Positions 1-7,287 of a stretch of 12,848 nt of DNA are shown here, piece after piece. Where the stretch lies: NCBI GenBank assembly GCA_002380945.1, contig DFWO01000001.1:1-12848 (forward strand). The letters are read 5' to 3'. Position 1 is the first letter of the stretch, and every line of letters starts with the position of its first letter. This DNA comes from Methylococcaceae bacterium UBA4132 (GTDB lineage: Bacteria > Pseudomonadota > Gammaproteobacteria > Methylococcales > Methylomonadaceae). The notes beneath the pieces are model-generated. The model was given only the letters and a program-made list of their open reading frames with translations. It did no database searches and had not been told where the DNA came from. A program made the position numbers and the translations under genes.

Positions 1-84
1 GAGATGTTGAACAGGTTCTAAGCTAATATCACGAACTCTTCTTCTTTTTTCTTTTATGGACTTTTTACTTCTTTCTTGGTTAAT
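1..84 (-). mobile_element. Possible 5' end of an IS110-family transposase gene, cut by the window edge
   Basis: On the minus strand a frame is open from just after a TAG at 93-91 to the left edge. It encodes a very basic stretch (KKSIKEKRRR) followed by VRDISLEPVQHL. I recall that a subgroup of IS110-family transposases begins with a basic N-terminus, then a DISLE-type segment and an N-x-N/H-A-A-G-I-D-I-G motif starting the RuvC-like DEDD domain. That motif would lie just outside the window. There is no ATG, GTG or TTG between the stop and the edge. The natural start would be ATT at 84-82 (M/I-N-Q-E-R-S). An ATG at 111-109 is in frame but is closed by the TAG after six codons. The copy could therefore use a rare start or be a decayed element. 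Only 28 residues are visible, so the family call rests on remembered resemblance. Confidence 0.4.
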
Positions 85-128
85 ATTATACTAACCTATT
101 AGGGTGTCCATTTTTATTAGACTACTAC

Positions 129-156
129 AATTTATGCTGCCGTATCCGCATGAATT
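129..156. repeat. Imperfect inverted repeat between the IS-like frame and gloB
   Basis: AATT-t-ATGC at 129-137 is mirrored by GCAT-g-AATT at 148-156 around a 10-base loop. Read as plus-strand RNA, this is a continuous 9-bp stem with one U-G wobble; on the minus strand the same position is a C/A mismatch. It has no U-tract, so it is not an intrinsic terminator. It lies in the 100-odd bases between the putative transposase frame and the gloB terminator. It could belong to the end of the mobile element, its target site, or neither. Confidence 0.4.
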
Positions 157-211
157 ATAATTGGTTAAGTTAGTGGTAAATTCAAAATACAGGAGCTTCA
201 GCGAGTGGCTA

Positions 212-233
212 AAAAACAGCTTTAGCTGTTTTT
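212..233. terminator. Bidirectional intrinsic terminator after gloB
   Basis: AAAAACAGCT at 212-221 and AGCTGTTTTT at 224-233 form a perfect inverted repeat. In RNA this gives a short GC-containing stem closed by an A-run on one side and a U-run on the other. It begins 7 bases after the gloB stop codon on the minus strand. A further GTGG (205-208) / CCAC (237-240) pair can extend the base. The symmetry means it can also stop plus-strand transcription entering from the left. It insulates ribF-gloB from whatever lies left of the window. Confidence 0.85.
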
Positions 234-240
234 ACTCCAC

Positions 241-1005
241 TTAAAAGTTATCTTTCAATCGCCGCAATTTGGCAAACACCTCAACAGGTGCGCTATTCTC
301 GCAATTAAGATTGTTCTGTAACGCAGGACTGTCCTCTCTAAAAAAAGGATTAGTCGCTAATTCTTCATCAATAGTCGATGGTACGGTGGGTAAGTTATTT
401 GCTCGCCGCTCTTGAATCTGTCTCATTTTTTGTTGCAACGCTAGATTATCTGGTTCAACACTTAAAGCGAATCGCGCATTATTTTCACTGTATTCGTGGG
501 CGCAATAAACGCGCGTATCAGCAGGTAAAGCTTTTAATGTTTGTAGCGATTGCCATAATTCGGTGGCACTACCTTCAAATAATCGCCCACAGCCCATAAC
601 GAACAAGGTATCACCGCAAAACAGCGCGTTATCATCGGCAAAATAATACACGATATGCCCGCTGGTATGCCCAGCCGTTGTTATTACTTTAGCGGTATGT
701 TTGCCTATATTGATGATTTCGCCGTCTTGTACGCTGCGGTCAATAGCGGGAATTCTATGTTTATCCGCTTTTGCACCAATAATTTGACAGCCTGTCTGGT
801 GTTTTAATTCTAAATTTCCACCGACATGATCACTGTGATGATGGGTGTTTAAAATATAAGTCAGTTGCCAACCGTGTTGATTTAAAACTCGCAATACAGG
901 TTCAGCTAATGCGGGGTCTACCGCCGCTGTTTCGCCTGAAACAGTATCATGCAGTAGATAAATATAATTGTCGGTTAAAACAGGGATTTGAATGATATCT
1001 AACAT
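241..1005 (-). CDS. gloB: Hydroxyacylglutathione hydrolase (glyoxalase II)
   Basis: Hydrolyses S-D-lactoylglutathione to D-lactate and glutathione, the second step of glutathione-dependent methylglyoxal detoxification in the cytoplasm. The 254 residues match the usual bacterial GloB length. The metallo-beta-lactamase signature THHHSDH spans residues 54-60, giving metal ligands H55, H57, D59 and H60. Further ligands are H113 (in AGHTSGH), D132 (in GDTLF) and H170 (in CAHEY), so the binuclear metal site is complete. The C-terminal helical glutathione-binding part is present, with NPFFRED and a final FAKLRRLKDNF that resembles known GloB tails. The ATG lies inside the end of ribF with a 7-base overlap, which implies co-transcription and translational coupling; no strong Shine-Dalgarno is visible ahead of it. 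A terminator follows directly. Nothing is missing, so the assignment is secure. Confidence 0.97.
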   Translation of the reverse strand: MLDIIQIPVLTDNYIYLLHDTVSGETAAVDPALAEPVLRVLNQHGWQLTYILNTHHHSDHVGGNLELKHQTGCQIIGAKADKHRIPAIDRSVQDGEIINIGKHTAKVITTAGHTSGHIVYYFADDNALFCGDTLFVMGCGRLFEGSATELWQSLQTLKALPADTRVYCAHEYSENNARFALSVEPDNLALQQKMRQIQERRANNLPTVPSTIDEELATNPFFREDSPALQNNLNCENSAPVEVFAKLRRLKDNF

Positions 1006-1946
1006 GGCTGTGTCCGTTGTTTGGCAAAAAAATCTTTAGCCATTGCCACATCAGCTTCAATTTGCGTTTGTAGCTCAGCTAAGGAATTAAACTGCATTTC
1101 AGCACGGATTTTTTGTTTGAAATGCACCTCAACATAATGACCGTAAATTTCTTGATTAAAATTAAACAAATGGGTTTCCAATAACACTTTAGAACCACCA
1201 TCAAAGGTTGGGCGTGTGCCGACATTGGCAATACCTGTTAATTCCATGCCATTAATACCCGTCATAGTGACGGCAAACACGCCATTAATCGGAGTGTTTT
1301 TTCTAAATAATCTGACATTGGCAGTTGGATAACCAATCGTTCTACCGCGTTTATCACCATGCGCAACGCGTCCACAAATAGAATAACTATGCCCCAATAA
1401 ACGTTCAGCTTGCTCCATATCTCCGACACCTAAGGCATCTCTAATCAGGGTGCTACTGACGCGTAGCCCTTCGACATAATAAGAACCTGTGTCTTCAACG
1501 GTAAAACCGTGTTGCTTACCTTGTTCTTTTAGTAAGGCAAAGTTACCGCGCCGTGCTTTGCCAAAATGAAAATCGTCACCGATAACGAGATGTTTCACAT
1601 TGAGTTTTTTTAGCAGAATATCATTAATAAACTGTTCAGCATCATAGTTAGCAAACTGGCGATTAAATTTTACGATTAACAAATTATCAATGGGTAACTC
1701 GTTAAATTGAATCACTTTCTCACGCAAACGCGTTAATCTTGATGGTGCGTTAGTGGCTAAAAAATATTCCAACGGTTGTGGTTCAAAAATCATAATCACC
1801 ACAGGTAAATTGAGCATCCTGCCTCGTTCTGCCAATTTTTCAATCACTGCACGATGACCTAAATGCAGCCCGTCAAAATTGCCGATGCTGAGTACGCAAC
1901 CGTTTTCAAAGGGTTCTAAATGGGACAAGCCTCGAATTAAACGCAT
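999..1946 (-). CDS. ribF: Bifunctional riboflavin kinase / FAD synthetase
   Basis: Phosphorylates riboflavin to FMN and adenylylates FMN to FAD in the cytoplasm. Length is 315 residues, normal for bacterial RibF. The N-terminal nucleotidyltransferase domain shows GNFDGLHLGH at residues 22-31, GDDFHFGK at 123-130 and the SST-x-IRD motif at 165-170. The C-terminal flavokinase domain, from about residue 185, shows the PTAN motif at 207-210, NGVFAV at 221-226, NVGTRPTF at 241-248 and the likely catalytic glutamate E257 in LETHLF. The start MRLIRG agrees with the usual RibF N-terminus. Stop and gloB start overlap, forming a two-gene unit. In many gammaproteobacteria ribF sits beside ileS-lspA; here it pairs with gloB and faces an unrelated divergent membrane-protein gene. 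The 131-base upstream gap shows no convincing minus-strand promoter pair, only an AT-rich TAAAAT about 25 bases before the start. Confidence 0.97.
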   Translation of the reverse strand: MRLIRGLSHLEPFENGCVLSIGNFDGLHLGHRAVIEKLAERGRMLNLPVVIMIFEPQPLEYFLATNAPSRLTRLREKVIQFNELPIDNLLIVKFNRQFANYDAEQFINDILLKKLNVKHLVIGDDFHFGKARRGNFALLKEQGKQHGFTVEDTGSYYVEGLRVSSTLIRDALGVGDMEQAERLLGHSYSICGRVAHGDKRGRTIGYPTANVRLFRKNTPINGVFAVTMTGINGMELTGIANVGTRPTFDGGSKVLLETHLFNFNQEIYGHYVEVHFKQKIRAEMQFNSLAELQTQIEADVAMAKDFFAKQRTQPC

Positions 1947-1999
1947 GAGATGTTAATAAGCAAAAAAGTTTATTTTATCATGCGTGACGGATTAAAGCC

Positions 2000-2028
2000 T
2001 TGACAGTATCTTCTTAGCGATTCATCTT
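2000..2028 (+). promoter_or_regulatory. Candidate sigma-70 promoter for the envelope cluster
   Basis: A perfect -35 box TTGACA lies at 2000-2005. After 17 bases comes CATCTT at 2023-2028, a poor -10 that matches the consensus at only three of six positions. It would give a leader of roughly 40 bases before the ATG at 2078. It is the best candidate in the 131-base ribF/envelope divergent region, but the weak -10 suggests low basal activity, activator dependence or a wrong call. Confidence 0.35.
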
Positions 2029-2077
2029 AAGTTCTGCCATAATTGAATTTCACAACAGCTTTCATCAAGGTCGCGTC

Positions 2078-5000
2078 ATGAATCGGTTAGTTTGGTGGTT
2101 AATTTTCAGTACCTTATTGTTTACTTCTCTCGTGCAGGCTAAGCCGTTAGCACCTGAAAAAGTGCCTGACTCACTAAAGCCGTGGATTAGCTGGGTACTA
2201 CAAGAACAACCAGAACGCGACTGCCCGTTTCTTTATAATAGCTTTGAAGAAAAGCATTGTAGCTGGGCGACACAGTTAAGTTTAGACCTAGGCACGAATA
2301 AAGGCATATTTTCGGGCAGTTGGCAAGTGAACAAAGAAAAAGACTGGATTATATTACCTGGTGATGAAAAACATTGGCCGCTCTCTGTAACTGCTAATGG
2401 TAAAACCGCGTGGGTGATGGATAAAGACGGCAGACCGTCAATCAAACTGACGGCAGGCATTTATGACATCAAAGGTGAATTTTTATGGGATGCGATTCCT
2501 GATAATTTAAGCTTACCCGATGAAACAGGCTTGATTAGTCTGCAAATGAACGGTCAGACCATTAACACACCCACTATTAAAGAGGGGCAGTTGTGGCTAA
2601 AAGACAGTGACCGAGGGCAAATAAAACCTGAAAACGTGCAGAACCGTGTTGATGTGCAGGTGTTTAGAAAAGTCATTGACGACGTGCCGTTGCAAGTGAT
2701 GACGCATTTAGATTTAGAGGTGTCAGGTGAACAGCGCGAAGGAAAATTAGCAGGCTCATTATTAAGTGATTTTATTCCGTTGCAATTGCAATGTTCGTTA
2801 CCTGCACGTCTTGAACCCGATGGTCAGTTAGTCGTACAAGTGCGGGCTGGACGTTGGAGCTGTGACATTCTGGCGCGGAGTAGTAAAGAACTAAACCAAC
2901 TCGCACTACCCAAAGACAGTACGGAAGCGGAAGTGTGGGTATTTGATGCTCGTCCTGAATTACGCGTGGTTGAGATTGAATCACTCAGCACCATTGATGC
3001 TAGTCAAACCAATCTGCCCGATGATTGGCGCAGTCTACCCGCTTACAAAATCACGCCTGAGCAAGCCATGAGTTTTAAAGTGATTCGCCGTGGTGATCCA
3101 GAACCTGAACCGAATCAACTGAACTTAGCTAGAAAATTATGGTTAGATTTTGATGGCTTAGGTTATACCGTCAATGACACTATCACAGGCAAAATGACCA
3201 GCGGTTGGCGGCTGAATACTTTGCCAACTACGGTGCTGGGTAAAGTCACTTTAGACGGCAATAGTCAGTTAATTACTCAGCAAATCGGCACGAATAAACA
3301 AGGCGTGGAAGTACGCAGAGGCTCATTAATGCTGGATGCTGATAGCCGTATGACTGGCAATATAGCTCGCATGAATGCGGTCGGTTGGGAACAAAATTTC
3401 CACCAAGTAACGGCAGAACTTAATTTACCGCCTGGTTGGCGATTATTAGCTGCAACAGGCGTTGATAATGTGCCAGATAGTTGGATTTCGCGGTGGACAT
3501 TGCTGGATTTTCTGTGTGTATTAATTACTGCGTTGGCAATTGGACGCCTATGGAATCGTTATTGGGGTGGTCTCGCCTTAGTGACGTTGGTGATTATCTG
3601 GCATGAAGCCGATGCGCCACATTTTATTTGGTGGCATATTTTAGCGGCTACCGCGTTGCTAGGCGTGTTGCCACAAGGTCGATTTTTTACCTTTACTAAT
3701 TGGTATCGGCGCGGCAGTTGGCTAGTGTTGGCAATTATTACCTTGCCGTTTATGGTTGACCAAGTGCGTATCGGTATTTATCCGCAGCTGGAAAATCCGT
3801 GGCAAGATATTTATCAAGAAAATGGTTATGCAGCGGGCGGTGTGATGAGTTCTATGCCAGCACCAGCAGCTATTGCGCCAGTTGAAGTGGCAAAACCAGC
3901 TGCACCCCTAGTCGAAGGCATACAACAAGCTGAAGAACCTGAAACGGCGGATATGATACAGGAGAATAAACCTGCACAACGTTCATTAAGCAAACAAATG
4001 AGCAGACCTAAAGCCAAAGCAGAGATACAATCCCAAAGCAACGCCTATTACTATGATAATAAATCTGCCGATTTTCAGCGTGTGGACCCCAAAGCCAAAG
4101 TACAAACAGGACCAGGCTTACCGCAATGGCAATGGCATAAAGTGTATTTGTCATGGAATGGTACGGTTGATGTTGGGCAAGAACTGCACCTATGGTATTT
4201 ATCACCCACAGTAACCATGCTGTTGAATTTTATGCGCGTGATTTTGGTCGCACTATTAGCGTTATTAATGCTGGGTGTTGCCGAAAAAATGCTACCGCCT
4301 TTTATCACTAAATGGAAAATGGGCAAAGCGACACCGTTATTACTGTGCTTAGTGGTGTTGCCGTTGTTACTCGCACCGACTGAAAAGGTCTATGCCGATG
4401 ACTTTCCCGATGCAGCCTTATTAAACCAATTAAGAGACAAACTACAAGAGAAAGTCATTCCCGATTGTTTGCCTGCCTGCGCTCATATTCAGCAAATGAA
4501 CATGACGATTAACGACAAGGATATTCAAATCACCTTGCAGATTGACGCGCAAGAATCCGTCGTTCTGCCTTTACCCACCGAATATGAACAATGGTTTCCT
4601 AATCAAGTATTAGATAATGGTCAAGCATCACAAGCCTTGTACCGTACTAACAATGGCTTGTGGATTAACCTTAAACAAGGTCAGCATGAAGTTATTCTGC
4701 GCGGCGTAATCCCGTTACTCAGTAAATTTACGCTACCGTTACCGTTAAAACCGAATCGTGTGGTGGTGGAAAAAACTGGCTGGGAAGTATTTGGTTTACA
4801 AGAAAACGGCTGGGCAGACGACCAGCTACAATTTAGTCGCGTTCAACAAAACCAACAAGATAAAACCAAGCCTACCCTTGAACAAGGCGCGTTACCGCCG
4901 TTTGTGCGTGTAGAACGCACCTTACAATTGGGTTTAGATTGGCGTGTCATTACCCAAATCACCCGTATTTCACCTGCCGATGCTGCCGTGGTACTCAATG

Positions 5001-6271
5001 TACCCTTATTAAAAGGCGAATCTGTCACCAGTGCAGGTGTACGCGTTAAAGATCATGCGGTTGAAGTCAATATGGCAGCCCAGCAAGTGACCATGCAGTG
5101 GGAATCCTCGCTAGAAAAAGCCGATAAAATTGAACTCGTTGCTCCTACTACCGAACAATGGATTGAAGTTTGGAAAGCCGATGTAAGTCCTGTCTGGCAT
5201 ATAGAAAGCACAGGCATTGCCATGATTCATTTGAATAGTACAGGGCAATGGCTACCCGAATGGCATCCGTGGCCAAATGAAACCGTGAGTTTAACCGTGA
5301 CACGTCCTGAACCTGTCGCAGGCAAAACCCTCACCATTGACAGTAGCACCTTACGCATTAATCAAGGGAAGCGAATGCGTGATGCAGAATTAAAAGCCAG
5401 TCTCAGAAGTTCACAAGGCATGGCTCATACATTTACCTTGCCCGAAAAAGCCGTGTTGCAATCAGTGGCGATTAACGGTCAAACTCAACCATTACGGTTG
5501 GAAGGTAGAAAACTCACCTTACCAGTCAATCCTGGTAAGCAAGACATTACCCTAACATGGCAAGAACCTACTGCTATTAGTTCGATAACGCGGATGTCAG
5601 AGGTTGATTTAGGTGCAGACAGTGTAAACAGCAATCTGACGCTAAACCTAGGCGCAGACCGTTGGGTATTGTTTGCATTTGGTCCAACATTTGGTCCGAT
5701 TATTTTATTTTGGGGCGTGTTGATTGTTATTTTTCTGGTCTCATTAGGACTAGGTAAAGTTCGCTTAACGCCGTTAAAAAACTGGCATTGGTTTTTATTG
5801 TTAGTGGGTTTAAGTCAAATACCAATGGAGTCGGCAGGCTTGGTAATTGGCTGGTTGATGATATTAGGGTGGCGGGCTAGCCAATCAAGTGAACAAACAC
5901 GGTTTTTTAACCTACTACAAATTAGCATCGGTTTACTAACCTTGGCATCCTTATCGGTGTTATTTTCTGCCGTTGCTCAAGGCTTATTAGATGCACCCAA
6001 TATGCAAGTGACAGGCAATCGTTCTTCTGCCTTGGCATTAAATTGGTATCAAGATAGAAGCGCGTCAACGTTACCCGCCGCGAGTGTTATTTCTCTGCCA
6101 CTTATTGTCTATCGTTTATTGATGTTAGCGTGGGCATTATGGTTAGCTAGTGCGTTACTCAACTGGTTAAAATGGGGTTGGGGATGTTTTGCTAGCAATG
6201 GCTTATGGCGTAAGAAAGTCGTGGTTGCAAAGAAAGCAGTAGTGGTTGAGTCAGAGTCACCTAAAACATAA
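2078..6271 (+). CDS. Very large exported, multi-spanning membrane protein of unknown function, internally duplicated
   Basis: I do not recognise a characterised family. The 1397-residue protein begins with a signal peptide (about 1-21, hydrophobic core then VQA). A beta-rich presumably periplasmic region follows to about 470, with C49 and C61. Four hydrophobic segments come next (about 476-492, 497-510, 515-531, 546-562), then a Pro/Ala/Glu/Lys-rich low-complexity linker (587-680) and another helix (about 707-735). At 751-773 a second signal-like helix ends VYA before DDFPD and opens a second beta-rich region with C797 and C801. About five more helices (roughly 1203-1224, 1237-1249, 1253-1265, 1276-1300, 1341-1365) precede a Lys-rich tail. 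The two halves share motif order, suggesting duplication. If both beta-rich domains and the linker are periplasmic, the predicted helix count puts the tail in the cytoplasm. The start is supported by AAGG at 2067-2070, seven bases before the ATG. Fifteen bases separate it from the next gene, so an operon is likely. No catalytic motif was seen. Confidence 0.85.
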   Translation: MNRLVWWLIFSTLLFTSLVQAKPLAPEKVPDSLKPWISWVLQEQPERDCPFLYNSFEEKHCSWATQLSLDLGTNKGIFSGSWQVNKEKDWIILPGDEKHWPLSVTANGKTAWVMDKDGRPSIKLTAGIYDIKGEFLWDAIPDNLSLPDETGLISLQMNGQTINTPTIKEGQLWLKDSDRGQIKPENVQNRVDVQVFRKVIDDVPLQVMTHLDLEVSGEQREGKLAGSLLSDFIPLQLQCSLPARLEPDGQLVVQVRAGRWSCDILARSSKELNQLALPKDSTEAEVWVFDARPELRVVEIESLSTIDASQTNLPDDWRSLPAYKITPEQAMSFKVIRRGDPEPEPNQLNLARKLWLDFDGLGYTVNDTITGKMTSGWRLNTLPTTVLGKVTLDGNSQLITQQIGTNKQGVEVRRGSLMLDADSRMTGNIARMNAVGWEQNFHQVTAELNLPPGWRLLAATGVDNVPDSWISRWTLLDFLCVLITALAIGRLWNRYWGGLALVTLVIIWHEADAPHFIWWHILAATALLGVLPQGRFFTFTNWYRRGSWLVLAIITLPFMVDQVRIGIYPQLENPWQDIYQENGYAAGGVMSSMPAPAAIAPVEVAKPAAPLVEGIQQAEEPETADMIQENKPAQRSLSKQMSRPKAKAEIQSQSNAYYYDNKSADFQRVDPKAKVQTGPGLPQWQWHKVYLSWNGTVDVGQELHLWYLSPTVTMLLNFMRVILVALLALLMLGVAEKMLPPFITKWKMGKATPLLLCLVVLPLLLAPTEKVYADDFPDAALLNQLRDKLQEKVIPDCLPACAHIQQMNMTINDKDIQITLQIDAQESVVLPLPTEYEQWFPNQVLDNGQASQALYRTNNGLWINLKQGQHEVILRGVIPLLSKFTLPLPLKPNRVVVEKTGWEVFGLQENGWADDQLQFSRVQQNQQDKTKPTLEQGALPPFVRVERTLQLGLDWRVITQITRISPADAAVVLNVPLLKGESVTSAGVRVKDHAVEVNMAAQQVTMQWESSLEKADKIELVAPTTEQWIEVWKADVSPVWHIESTGIAMIHLNSTGQWLPEWHPWPNETVSLTVTRPEPVAGKTLTIDSSTLRINQGKRMRDAELKASLRSSQGMAHTFTLPEKAVLQSVAINGQTQPLRLEGRKLTLPVNPGKQDITLTWQEPTAISSITRMSEVDLGADSVNSNLTLNLGADRWVLFAFGPTFGPIILFWGVLIVIFLVSLGLGKVRLTPLKNWHWFLLLVGLSQIPMESAGLVIGWLMILGWRASQSSEQTRFFNLLQISIGLLTLASLSVLFSAVAQGLLDAPNMQVTGNRSSALALNWYQDRSASTLPAASVISLPLIVYRLLMLAWALWLASALLNWLKWGWGCFASNGLWRKKVVVAKKAVVVESESPKT

Positions 6272-6286
6272 GTTACAGGTAACACA

Positions 6287-6988
6287 ATGAGAAAATTCCA
6301 AAAGACTCCGCGTAAATGTGCCGTGTGTGGCAAAGATTTTCCACCACGAGAGGTGGTGTCAGGCGAGACGGTGCGGGATGTCATCACAGAGCTGATTCTA
6401 CACGACCATCCCGACTGGTCGCCTGATGAGTTTATTTGTCGCTCAGATTTGTCTCTATACAGTGCCAATTACGTTCAGTCGCTGATTGAGTCGGAAAAAG
6501 GCGAACTCAGCTCTCTTGAAAAAGAAGTGATTGATAGCTTACGGCAACATGAATTACTCGCCATGAATGTTGATATGGAATCTGAAAAAACATGGACGTT
6601 TGGCGAGAGACTCTCTGATCGAATGGCAGATTTTGCAGGTAGCTGGTCTTTCCTTATCGGTTTCGGTGTCTTTATGGCAGGCTGGATTATCATGAATTCC
6701 TTGGTTATCTACTGGCATCCAGTTGATCCGTTCCCTTATATTCTGCTCAACTTATTGCTCTCTTGCTTAGCGGCTATTCAAGCACCGATTATCATGATGA
6801 GTCAACAACGTCAGGAGGCAAAAGACCGTTTGAGATCACAGCACGATTATCAAGTGAACCTGAAGGCAGAACTTGAAATTCGACATTTGAACGAAAAATT
6901 AGATCATCTGCTTTCACACCAATGGGAGCGTCTGATGCAGATTCAACAAGTACAAATTCAAATGCTCGCACAATTGGAAAAAAAATAA
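6287..6988 (+). CDS. DUF1003-family membrane protein with N-terminal Cys motif
   Basis: The C-terminal two thirds match the DUF1003 pattern. A helix at about 120-142 follows FAGSWSFL. Then come DPFPYILLNLLLSCLAAIQ at 147-165 and APIIMMSQQRQ at 166-176, which form a second membrane span and its exit. A charged coiled-coil-like tail (DYQVNLKAELEI and onward, about 188-233) completes the family pattern. The biochemical role of DUF1003 proteins is not known to me. Ahead of the membrane part is an N-terminal segment with C-x-x-C at C11/C14 (CAVCGKDFPP) and another Cys at C51 (FICRSDL). This could be a small metal-binding ribbon, although only three cysteines are present. Both termini probably face the cytoplasm. 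The start is supported by an AGG at 6277-6279, seven bases from the ATG. It lies 15 bases after the large membrane protein and 24 before the DUF2905 gene, so the three are probably one transcript. Confidence 0.9.
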   Translation: MRKFQKTPRKCAVCGKDFPPREVVSGETVRDVITELILHDHPDWSPDEFICRSDLSLYSANYVQSLIESEKGELSSLEKEVIDSLRQHELLAMNVDMESEKTWTFGERLSDRMADFAGSWSFLIGFGVFMAGWIIMNSLVIYWHPVDPFPYILLNLLLSCLAAIQAPIIMMSQQRQEAKDRLRSQHDYQVNLKAELEIRHLNEKLDHLLSHQWERLMQIQQVQIQMLAQLEKK

Positions 6989-7012
6989 GCCTTTAAATTT
7001 ACAGAGGATATT

Positions 7013-7228
7013 ATGGCAACGGGTAAATTATTAATTATTGCAGGTATTGTTTTATTAGTGCTGGGCATTATCATTAACTACGCACCGTGGCTGTGTAATT
7101 GGTTTGGTAAATTACCTGGTGATATTCGTATCGAAGATAATAATAAAATGTTGTTTATTCCTATTACATCAATGATAGTTGTCAGCATTATTCTAACTAT
7201 TATTGTTAATCTATTTTTTCGACGCTAA
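7013..7228 (+). CDS. DUF2905-family small membrane protein
   Basis: A 71-residue protein with two hydrophobic helices (about 5-25 and 46-68) and a connecting loop with the family motif GKLPGDIRIED at 32-42. It ends in a short basic tail FFRR. This two-helix layout and the LPGDIRIE-type loop are typical of DUF2905, whose function is unknown to me. A good ribosome binding site (GAGG at 7004-7007) lies five bases before the ATG, which fixes the start. It is the last gene of the plus-strand envelope cluster. It meets the GGDEF-EAL gene tail to tail across 59 bases that hold no convincing terminator. Confidence 0.93.
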   Translation: MATGKLLIIAGIVLLVLGIIINYAPWLCNWFGKLPGDIRIEDNNKMLFIPITSMIVVSIILTIIVNLFFRR

Positions 7229-7287
7229 TCAGTTTGGTTTATATTAATTAACCTATATTATTCAAATGGGTTTCTTTTTACAGGAAC

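Noticed and set aside
1947..2077. Promoter for ribF on the minus strand
   Set aside because: A TAAAAT box is present, but no -35-like hexamer lies at an acceptable spacing, so it was left unannotated.
6109..6468. 119-codon antisense frame across the end of the large protein and the DUF1003 start
   Set aside because: It overlaps two well supported genes and their ribosome binding site, and its translation matches nothing recognisable.
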